Assembly (NCBI RefSeq): GCF_902686445.1
Contig: NC_062232.1
Coordinates: forward strand, 30,276,954 to 30,340,953
Length of the DNA stretch: 64,000 bases
Direction: 5' to 3'
DNA from: Sciurus carolinensis
Taxonomy: Eukaryota > Chordata > Mammalia > Rodentia > Sciuridae
Shown: positions 55,962 through 64,000 of the stretch, piece after piece
Numbering within the stretch: position 1 is the first letter of the stretch
How the letters are laid out: each line of letters begins with the position of its first letter
Notes under the pieces: model-generated
What the model was told of the DNA's origin: nothing
Database searches by the model: none
The model's input: the letters and a program-made list of their open reading frames with translations, nothing else
Translations under genes and position numbers: made by a program

Positions 55962-56294
55962 TGTAGGGGTGCCAGGCTAGCTCAAGGGCAGGTAAGAGCC
56001 TCCGAGTTGAGACCCAGACCCGGGGAGTTGGGTAGAAACAGGCTTGTGGCTAGCAGCCTGCAAACTCGTTTATTGCAGGAAAAACCATACATTTTATAGA
56101 CTTTTAGCCCAGTTACAATGTGCCACGGGGGATCAGACCACCAGGCCCCTATACAGATTCCCTTGGTAACACTAAGTCAATTTGGGGGCAGTTGTTTACT
56201 GTCCTGAGTGGTCAGAGCAGAATGCTCCTCTCTGCAAGTTTACACACTTGAGACATTCACTGCTGTGAGCCAAGAACTAGGATTTCTCCCAACA
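55962..56294 (-). mobile_element. Class II (ERVK-type) solo LTR, minus
   Basis: A 333-bp LTR with TG...CA ends bracketed by exact 6-bp duplications AAGAGT (55956-55961 and 56295-56300). Six bp is the usual class II target size. On its own strand it starts TGTTGGGAGAAATCC and has GCAATAAACGAG as a poly(A) signal about 80 bp from the end. It is a solo LTR left by recombination of a later provirus that had inserted into the older retrovirus. Confidence 0.88.
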
Positions 56295-56489
56295 AAGAGT
56301 TACCTGCAATATATTTTTTTAAACCTTATCAGGACATAAGGGCAAACAATGGGCATTTAAAGTACTTAGGCATTATGAATCTGCAGATAACATAATGATA
56401 ATATAACAGATGATCCCCTGGGACCATGGAACCCCATCCTGAGGACCCAGGAGACTGAAATGATTCTTGGGGGGAATCTATGTGGCATG

Positions 56490-57060
56490 ACCAATTGTAA
56501 ATAGAAAATTATAAGTTATAACTAATAATAATTATATAATGGTAATATAATTATTATATTATAAACTATAATGTTATGAAATAATATATAACTATAAATT
56601 ATAATTTTTATAAGTAATGAATTATATTGTAAGTATGTTAATATTATATATTATATTAATTATATATCAATTGTATGCAATATATTAATATCGTGCCATA
56701 ATATTAATATATTTATTCATATTATATATTAATAGCATATATGATTAATATATGGTATATATAATTATGATAAATGTTACATAATTACAAATTATATAAA
56801 ACATAATATAAATTAATATACTAATATACTATACTATAATTAATATAAAACATATGCTTATGTATTAATATGCAAAATAAATTAATATATTAATATTCTG
56901 CTAAGTATGTATAACACAATTTATATAATAAAATATATCATATTAATATATTAAATAATATAAGAATATATTATATGTTTTATTAATACATAATAATTAA
57001 AATATATTGTTTATTATAAACAATAATTTATAACTAACAAAATAGTAATAGATTATAACC
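56490..57060. repeat. Extremely AT-rich block
   Basis: About 570 bp composed almost wholly of A and T with recurring ATTAATATA and TATAATTA words but no fixed period. Sharp edges: 'gtggcatgaccaattg' on the left, 'aaccatgaacaagg' on the right. Probably an expanded and scrambled TA-rich simple repeat inside the retroviral relic. Confidence 0.9.
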
Positions 57061-57369
57061 ATGAACAAGGAGGACCTCAAAACTTAGCAGAAGAAAATGT
57101 ATACACCAGGGCAGAATTTCTGAAACTTAAGACAGACTTTAGACAGAAATAAGCCACAACTGCTGATTGGCTTGTACACCTGTGGGATGCAGGAGCAAAT
57201 ACCAGCCTTGAGCAGCTCTAAAATGAATCAGATCCCCTCCTTAGCAGAAAATACAAATTTAAATCATGAGAAAATGTTACCAGTGGGATGTCCAATTGGA
57301 GTCCAGGTTCTTGGCATCCTGAACACAGTGACAAAGTATAGATTTATCGAAGGAGAAAATAACAGTCTG

Positions 57370-57464
57370 GGACTGGGGATATAGCTCAGTTGGTAGAGTG
57401 CTTGCCTTCAAACAAGGCCCTGGGTTCAATCACCAGCACTGCAAAAAAAAAAAAAAAAAAAAAG
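57370..57464 (+). mobile_element. ID SINE, young, with target duplications
   Basis: A box 'tagctcagttggtagagtgc', B box 'gggttcaatcaccagcac', ~20-A tail. An exact 9-bp duplication AACAGTCTG lies at 57361-57369 and 57465-57473. Confidence 0.93.
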
Positions 57465-57929
57465 AACAGTCTGTAAGGTAGAATGAGTACCCTCGGTAAA
57501 GCAGGGTATGTGGGGCTGGGAGACTCTAGGCCCACTATTGGGAGATTCTTGTCTTATATATTGGGTTGTGAGGTGTTCCCCTTCTTCCATGGACATGATT
57601 GAAAACCCACCTCACTTTTTCCATTGATCTCTTTATGATAATTAAATAGAGTGCTGCCTGATTTTCCCCCATTGGTTACTTCATGATACCCAATTAGAAA
57701 AATGAACCCAGGGTGGGAGCTGCCATAGGGGATAAGTCCCCCATCACAGGAGTTGTCATGGTAATGGGACTTACAGTAAACAAGGACATGAGAACTCAAC
57801 TCCAATCTTGTACTCCAGTCATTTTCTTTTATCCTTCATCGGCCATTTTGACATCCCTAAACATCCACCTAACAATACGAAGGTTCACAACTAAGCATCC
57901 AAATTCCTGTCATTATGGAACTGGATAGC

Positions 57930-60455
57930 AGTAAGCCGGAGAACAAGAAACCCTTACTGAGAAACCACAAAATTTGGCAATACCATTTGAGGTACCAGCA
58001 ATTAATGAGATGAAGAAGGCATTACTAATTGGTGCACCAGAACATCTGAAATTCTTATTCATGAATGCAAGCTTCCAGAACATGCATGACATATTACAAA
58101 CATTCAAACTGTCATCAGAACTATCTGGGTCACACAAGATAGCAGTTATAGCCAGATTACTTTCAAATCAGGGCCCATCACAAGTCAATTTTTTTTCACA
58201 TTCAACACTAGAACATTCAATAAACCAAATACATCAAAGAAAACTCATATATCAGAACAGATGAACAAAACGTACAACAGACCTAGAAGCAACTGGACAC
58301 CAAGGTCATTCCAGGAATATAAACCACAACATAGAAACAACTCCTAGAGAAGTTGCAAAAAGGGAATACAGAAGTTCTTTTCAAAAAAATTAGAAGAATC
58401 CCAGGTGAGAAATATCTTCATAGGACCTGGGATAATAGGCCATATATATAAATGATAATAGAAATTCAGGGAAATATGGAAACACATGCTTTCTTAATAG
58501 ACACATGATCACAGACAACCTAATTTTTAAAAATTAACAAAAGTTAATAATCCCACAAAAAAGTTAGAAGGATTTGGTGGCAAATAACCGAAGCCAGCTC
58601 AAGCAGAGCAAAAATTTATGCTGTAATTGTAACCCAATAAAAGTAACCATGCATTACTCACTTAAGGTAAAAAACATTTGGGGCATGGATGTGATTCCTT
58701 ATTATATAAAAATTGGTGGCCACAAAAACATAAAAATTATAAAGTGCAGATTAGCAAAAGTACAGATAAAACTTATCACACTACCCACATCCATAGTGAC
58801 AGCATATACAAAACAATGCCCATTAAAGGGTAGACATAAAAGAAATTACAGAAAACATAAAGGAATTACTCAAAGAAAACATAATAGCATCTGGCAGATC
58901 TAATAGCTTTAACAGCCTAGTATGGCCAGTTCTAAAACCTAATGGGTCATATAGATTAACAGTAGATTATAGAAACCTAAACAAGGTATCTCCCAAACTC
59001 CCAGGTGCATTGCCAGATTGAGAGGTCACCTATGAAATAACACAATATAATGGAAAATTCTATGTGACAATTGAAATGCCAGATATGTTCTTTGCAATAC
59101 CTATAGATAGAGAAAACCAAGAATGTTCTACTTTTACGAGGAAGGCAAACAATTTCAAATTGTAAGATGCCCACAAGGCTACTTAAATAGTCCTGTAATA
59201 GCTCATTCAATACTATCCTCCCAAATTAATCAAGCAAATTATGATTCATTGATCACATCCCATATAGATGATGTAATAATGACAAATAAAAGGAAAAACT
59301 AGGAGCAGAAAAGAAATAATAGAAGAACTTACAAATGGGATAGATAATAAATGAAAAAAATAAAAGACAAAATCACCTCATATACTTGTAATTTTTTAGG
59401 AGTTACATGGTCATCAGATGGTAAACAGATTCCAAAGATAGGTACAGACAAAACTATGGCAATAGGGACACCTACATCTAATTAAGAAGCCCAAAGGCTG
59501 ATTGGACTTTTTGGTTACCAGGGACAACATATATACTTTTTAAAAAATATTTTTAGTTGTAGATGGACACAATACCTTTACTTTATTTTTGGTGCTGAGG
59601 AGAGAACCCAGTACCTCATGCATGTGAAGCAAGTGCTCTACCACTGAGCTACAATCCAAACTCGAGACAACATATATTCTAACTAAACATTATATTGAGA
59701 ATTACATAGGAAATTACAAGAAAGTCACAGGACTTCACATGGGAAGTAGAGCAAGAATGGGCACTATAAACATTAAAAGATTATGTCCATACTTCCCCAA
59801 AATTACACTACACAACACATAATACATAACTAAGATCAGAAATACGATGGCACAAGATTGTGGCACATGGTCATTTATGGATCAAGGAACCAACACAACA
59901 TAATTTAGTTCTGGTAGAATTCTAGACAACTAACTTCCCATAAAGCACCAAATAAATATACACTTTTTGAAATATATATTTGACTAACCTAAGAGGCACT
60001 AAATGATAAGGAACCTCTGACTGGCAAGAGTCCTATTACAATCAGGTGATCAGGTGTATGATACTTTTGCTCCATTGGATAAAGTTAAATCCTAAAGAGT
60101 TAACAGGTATCCAAATTGATCAAAAACTTGTTACCTAGAAATGCTACACATGAAATGGGGATGCTGGATTCAAGGTCCAACCAGGGCTACTCACAGAGGA
60201 GATATACACGATATGGAGATTAACTGCTGGAATTCATTCCAAGGACAGAACAAATCCATGACAATATAGGGAAAAGGGACCCTGCCTGGTCAAGTAACCT
60301 CCATAAAGCCTGTCTGCAGATGAGTCAGCCTCTGTGGCCCAAGGGAAAATGAAATGGAAAGCAGTATCCCTCAGATTCCAGGACAATATGGTTGTCATGG
60401 AGCAAGGTACTTCACTTTCTGCACAACATACAAAACTCATATCACAAGGATCCAC
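57930..60455 (+). pseudogene. Endogenous retrovirus pol remnant (RT, RNase H), broken
   Basis: Reverse transcriptase region at about 58900-59500: a VDYR-type motif near 58955, PQGY at 59171-59182 and the catalytic HIDD (YxDD box variant) at 59261-59272, in one frame 30 codons apart. The connection region follows. An RNase H-like stretch with a SAQ motif lies near 60415-60430. Stops and frameshifts occur within and between these pieces, including stops near 59019 and 59164. An ID-type SINE splits the region at 59535-59665. The PQGY-NSP spacing resembles class III (ERV-L) more than gammaretroviral enzymes, which is inference. Upstream frames (57974-58264, 58574-58903) occupy the gag-end/protease position without diagnostic motifs. 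No envelope or integrase was recognised. Non-functional. Confidence 0.7.
59535..59665 (-). mobile_element. ID-type SINE inserted in retroviral pol
   Basis: Minus strand; plus-strand reading 'gtgctgaggagagaaccc...caagtgctctaccactgagctac' is an ID body in reverse. An exact 12-bp duplication GACAACATATAT lies at 59523-59534 and 59666-59677. Confidence 0.9.
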
Positions 60456-60459
60456 TTTA

Positions 60460-60875
60460 TGCTTTGAACATAACCCTGGCTGCTCTGCCTCTGCAGCTTA
60501 TTTTAAAGCTGACATCTTTTTTTCTTCCTTTCCTGTCCCTCTCCCCCTCCCTAATCTTGGGGAAAACAAATTAACCTTCTTCTCATCCTAGGCCAAGTTA
60601 TCTGTCCTTGAGCACATACCCACAACAGAAACAGAAACCCACAACAGACCTCAGGGATGATGCTAGAACCCTGATGGTATACCTGGAATGTAGCCATTGA
60701 ATCACCTCTTTAAAAGCCCTTTGCCCTCTGATGTGCAGAATCACAGTCTCTGGGACAGAAGTCCCCTGTGTTTCTCCTTTGCTAACAAAACAATAAAACC
60801 TTTTTTACATTTTCTCCAAAGCATGTCCTTGTTATTGAATTGGCATGGAGGACAAGGACTGAGCTTTCAGTAACA
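60460..60875 (+). mobile_element. LTR of second endogenous retrovirus (class I-like)
   Basis: Pyrimidine-rich start (60510-60560), 'ctcctttgctaacaaaacaataaaacc' with AATAAA at 60792-60797, then a U5-like segment ending TAACA at 60875, three bases before a TGGTGACC primer-site candidate. Retroviral sequence of a different type follows on the same strand. The left border with the first retrovirus is uncertain. Confidence 0.55.
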
Positions 60876-60878
60876 AAC

Positions 60879-60896
60879 TGGTGACCGAGATGGACG
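60879..60896 (+). other. Primer-binding-site candidate
   Basis: TGGTGACCGAGATGGACG at the expected place after the LTR end. Its first eight bases equal the start of a tRNA-Trp-type primer site; the rest has diverged, so the assignment is weak. Confidence 0.35.
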
Positions 60897-62109
60897 CCAA
60901 GAGAAGCAACAACTCTTGTCTTCTTGGGCAGGCCTGGCTCTCCAAGCAATCCCCTTCCGTGCTGAGGATGCAAGGTGGCTGGTGAACTTGTTGAGAACCA
61001 ACAACAGGAGAGTTAGGAGACAGGGTGAGTTGGCTAAACCAGAGAAGTTATTCCTGTGGGTAAAGGGAGGGACGGAGGGACATCCCAGCAGCTGCCAAGG
61101 CTCCTTTTGCTTCAGGGAATTCATGCCTAAGCTCCCTGAACTGAATGGGTTGCTTCATAAATTGGTCTACTTTGCAAAAAAGGAAATAATGCAATAAAGT
61201 TGTGACACCTTGACCATCTGGTAAGGTCCCCCAGTGTGCACGCCAAGATCCTTGATTCCACACATCTGTTTCCCCTTCATGGAAATATCTATGGCACTGC
61301 TGGTGTAGGAGTTATAGTTAAGGGGGAGTTGGGAACTTAGGGGATCTTTCCCTGTGTTTGATCTGACTGTTTTAAAGGTTCCCATCTGTTTTAAACGTTC
61401 CTGTCTGTCCCTATCTGTGGCCCTAGTTTTAGAAATCTCCTCTGGTTGTCTGTCTCTGTGGTTTAGTTTTCGTGTATCCGTTATTGACCATTTAAGACAT
61501 GGGCGGTGCTGCATTGATCCTACAGGTAGTTCCTTGGGAAAGGTCTTGACTGAAAGGGCCACCTATAGGTATAAGCCTAAGAAAAAGATGATGTTTTACT
61601 GTAACACTATCTAGCCTTTGAATAGTTTTCTGAATTATTGTACAATCTTGCAGTTGGAATTGGTGCATCAGAGGTAAAGTAAGTAGAAGGAATTCTGTAT
61701 GTGCAGACATTTATGCAGTTACATGATAAGGAATCTGAACAGCTAAAAACTAAGTTGGTGCAAAAAGGCACTGCCTCTGATATGCAAGGATAGCAGGACT
61801 TCAGAAGAAAAGTTTAAAAATATTATTTAAATCCTTTCAACCCAGTGTAGGCAGCCCTAGCACTGCTTCTCAGCCTGGATCCAGATAGCTGCAGATCACC
61901 TCACTATGGGTCAGACACCAGTACTGGGCTTGGGGGAAATTCCAGAAAAACTGCTTGGGCTGTAGAGAAATGAGAGAGAACCTGACCTCTGCCCTATTTT
62001 CCAGTCTTTTTCCCCATGGAGTGTGGAGACTGCTGATCACAGAGGACATAGCAATGGGTTTCAGCACTGTTAGATTATGACAGGGGAACAGGAATGGTCT
62101 TCCCTTGGA

Positions 62110-62180
62110 TTTTTTTTTTTTTTTTTGCACTGGAGATTGAACCCAGGGGGGCTTTACCACTGAGTCACATTCCCAGTCCT
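62110..62180 (-). mobile_element. ID-type SINE fragment
   Basis: T-tail then 'gcactggagattgaacccagggg...accactgagtcacattcccagtcc': ID part of a composite SINE in reverse, with the B1 part missing. Confidence 0.85.
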
Positions 62181-62222
62181 TTTTTTATTTTATTTTATTT
62201 TATTTTATTTTATTTTATTTTT
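62181..62222. repeat. (TTTTA)n microsatellite
   Basis: About eight TTTTA units between two minus-strand ID-like segments, probably the expanded A-rich tail/linker. Confidence 0.95.
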
Positions 62223-62300
62223 GGTTGTAGTGGGAATTGAATGCAAGACCTCATGCATGCTAAGTAAGCACTCTACCACTGAACGACATCCCCACGAGCT
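62223..62300 (-). mobile_element. ID-type SINE
   Basis: 'ggttgtagtgggaattgaatgcaagacc...aagtaagcactctaccactgaacgacatcccc': same subtype as 59535-59665 (begins 'tagttgtag' there), in reverse. Confidence 0.85.
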
Positions 62301-63689
62301 CCCCTTTTAAGATCTGACATTTGACTGGGAGACACCCATCACCAGGGCAGAGCAATTCTTGCTATGATAGTATCCCATTAAACTAAATGCCTGGGGAGAC
62401 TGGCAGAATAAGCAAATGTATCCAGAAAATAAAAAATAAAATCAGCTATGACTTGAAAGCAGATGGCTAGAGTCAAGAAAAAAATGTAACCTCTCAGACT
62501 CTGGACAAAAACAGAAGCTACAAAAACAACCCAGCAATCTGTGGCTAAAGTTTAAAGTAAGGTCCAGCTAAAAAATGACTAACTGCTTTGGTCTGTGAGG
62601 GCTACATTGCAGCTGCATCACAAGCAGTAAGGGCCAAACTCATGTAGAGATAAAGAGAAGCCACCTATCTGGCCTCAGCACCAGGGACAAAGCCCCTCGG
62701 GTCCTAACTATAACCAAAAAAAGACCAAAGCAGTCAAGAAGGGGCAAGGCCTCTTGTGCAAGCTCCCTGACCTGCGTGCCCTGAACCAACCACTGAGCTC
62801 CTTCACCTATCAGTAGATACTTCTGACTGGAATCCTGCCTGCTCCCCACAGAGCTCAGATCCAAGGTCCTCTTGGAGTCTCCATATATGTGGGCATCTGC
62901 CTGTTGGTCCTGCTGGTTTCTGCAGAGAGAGATCCCTAAAAATCTCTGTATGGCCAAAGTTAACTTTATTGGACAGAGTGTCCTGGACATAAGGAAAAAG
63001 CTTCAGTGGACTGAGGGGGCAAACTGACACAATCCCCACACATTTAGTTAATATTCCCTTTATGGTATATAATGCCTGGTAGGAACAGAAACTAAAGCCA
63101 ACTCATGTTTTGTTGGCAGCCCTGCAAAGGGATCTTCAAGGAAACCTAAAGAAAAGGATGAGAAGTCCATTGAATATCAATATGCCTACTGTAAAAAAGG
63201 GGGGGGGGACAAAAGAGCATCTGTGTACAATTAGGAGTGGGGAACTCACTTAAAGTTGATGGCATTGTGATAAGGATAAGGGAAACAGGTCAGGCTCTAC
63301 AGTAATTTGTGCTCTGACCCCTTGAATGCAACCTGGAGGAAAAAAGATTAAGGCACTTTTTTTTAATATGCTGGATTATTCAATCGCTCTCTCAGGATGA
63401 GATTTTCTGTGTAAATTAAATACTCAGATAACCTTCTCACCCAAAAAGCAATGGCTCCATTTGCAAATGCCACCAAAAAACACAATGTGCTCCCAGTTCT
63501 TACTTGCCATCCAGGAGAAGGAAACTAAGCCTTCTTGGCTGGAGGTCTGCTAAGAGTGAATAAGGCCACTTGGTCCAAAGAGACCCTGGGAAGGGCAATC
63601 ACTCACCCCAGGAAGAAACAATATCCCCCTTAAGAGAGAGACATTGATGGGGATCCATTCTCTTTTGGACAATTTTTTTAAAATATGGA

Positions 63690-64000
63690 TTGAGTTGATT
63701 TTGCCAGGTATCCTATAATATGCCTATTCTGCCTGTTAAGAAACCTCACACTGATGAGTATGGATTTGTGCAAGACTTGAGAACTATAATTAATATTCTT
63801 TAAGATATTCAGTTCACAGCATCAAATTCATATACTCTATTGACTGAAACATCAGGTAACTATGGCTGGTTCACAGTGCTAGAGTCAGAAGATGCATTCT
63901 TTTCCATGTCCCTGAAAAAGAAGTCCCAATTATAATTTGCTTTTGAGTGGCAGGACTCTGATACCAAAGTAACCACTGAGTATTGCTGGACTACCCTACC
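63690..64000 (+). pseudogene. Second retrovirus pol start (RT), runs off window
   Basis: The N-terminal part of a gammaretrovirus-like reverse transcriptase is legible in one main frame: PVKKP (near 63732), FVQDLR (63764-63781), then a fingers/palm stretch ending before the catalytic box at the window edge. Stops at about 63800 and 63930 show it is dead. This enzyme differs clearly from the one at 58900-59500, so two retrovirus types are present. Confidence 0.7.

Larger units (their letters stand above)
55286..57369 (+). pseudogene. Endogenous retrovirus leader/gag region, decayed
   Basis: Lies between the LTR/primer-site candidate and the pol remnant, where leader and gag should be. Two short open stretches (55327-55605 and 55784-55966) may be gag remnants, but neither shows a diagnostic matrix, capsid or zinc-knuckle motif. 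It is interrupted by a class II solo LTR and by a very AT-rich block. Identification rests on position only. Confidence 0.4.
60897..63680 (+). pseudogene. Second retrovirus leader/gag/protease region, decayed
   Basis: Sits between LTR and pol remnant. The stretch 61350-61500 has the repeated 'ctgtctgtccc/ctgtctctgtgg' pyrimidine style of class I leaders. No gag domain is intact and short frames on both strands lack motifs. A run of nine-plus G after 'tactgtaaaaaa' at 63195-63209 lies where a nucleocapsid knuckle would be, but it is too damaged to call. Contains SINE insertions at 62110-62300. Confidence 0.45.

Noticed and set aside
63183..63215. Nucleocapsid zinc knuckle
   Set aside because: Only one cysteine of the motif is left and a G homopolymer follows; too damaged to call.
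1..64000. CRISPR array, operon, prophage or other prokaryotic system
   Set aside because: No regular spaced repeats, no dense coding, and the repeat content is plainly mammalian.

Overview
The window is mammalian nuclear DNA, most likely from a squirrel-family rodent (Sciuridae: squirrel, marmot or ground squirrel). The main clue is the SINE set. About a dozen copies join a 7SL/B1-like head to an ID (tRNA-Ala-like) tail carrying the phrase 'gctggggatgtagctcagtgg', and there are also free ID elements. This architecture is typical of sciurid genomes. Species assignment is inference. I see no host protein-coding exon, no tRNA or rRNA gene, and nothing prokaryotic. Almost all recognisable content is transposable elements of several ages.

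Layout. 1-5.3 kb: mostly unique DNA with an LTR fragment at the edge, ancient L2 and MIR copies, and an ID SINE. 5.3-12.5 kb: an old antisense L1/HAL1-like element split by a full-length, recently inserted but broken minus-strand L1 (5980-12161, 16-bp target-site duplication). 12.5-22.5 kb: quiet, AT-rich DNA with scattered old MIR, L1 and MaLR-like LTR remnants. 22.6-35.5 kb: a nested pair. An old plus-strand L1 (22572-35496, 13-bp duplication) is interrupted in its ORF2 by a young full-length plus-strand L1 (25348-32341, 16-bp duplication). The young copy has intact ORF1 (337 aa) and ORF2 (1274 aa), a GC-rich 5' UTR made largely of ~138-bp tandem units, and a G-rich 3' UTR. 35.5-54 kb: L1 tail fragments, an unusual 51-bp-arm inverted repeat, MER20 and MER5A DNA transposon relics, many SINEs, and solo or possible LTRs of several families. 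54.2-64 kb: decayed endogenous retrovirus sequence. One provirus-like unit has an LTR, primer-site candidate and broken pol. It is interrupted by a class II solo LTR, two ID-type SINEs and a ~570-bp extremely AT-rich block. A second, gammaretrovirus-like unit runs off the right edge.

Biology. The only genes that look functional are ORF1 and ORF2 of the young L1. ORF1 is a trimeric RNA-binding chaperone. ORF2 is an endonuclease/reverse transcriptase. Together they carry out target-primed reverse transcription of their own RNA and can mobilise SINEs in trans. The three L1s that are full length show perfect target-site duplications, and two of the three insertion sites read TT|AAAA, the canonical L1 endonuclease target. 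The most interesting comparison is that the two recent L1s share ORFs and the last ~120 bp of 5' UTR but have unrelated upstream promoters, both internally repetitive. No wholly new system was found. The L1 promoter architecture and the antisense reading frames over it are the best candidates for follow-up.
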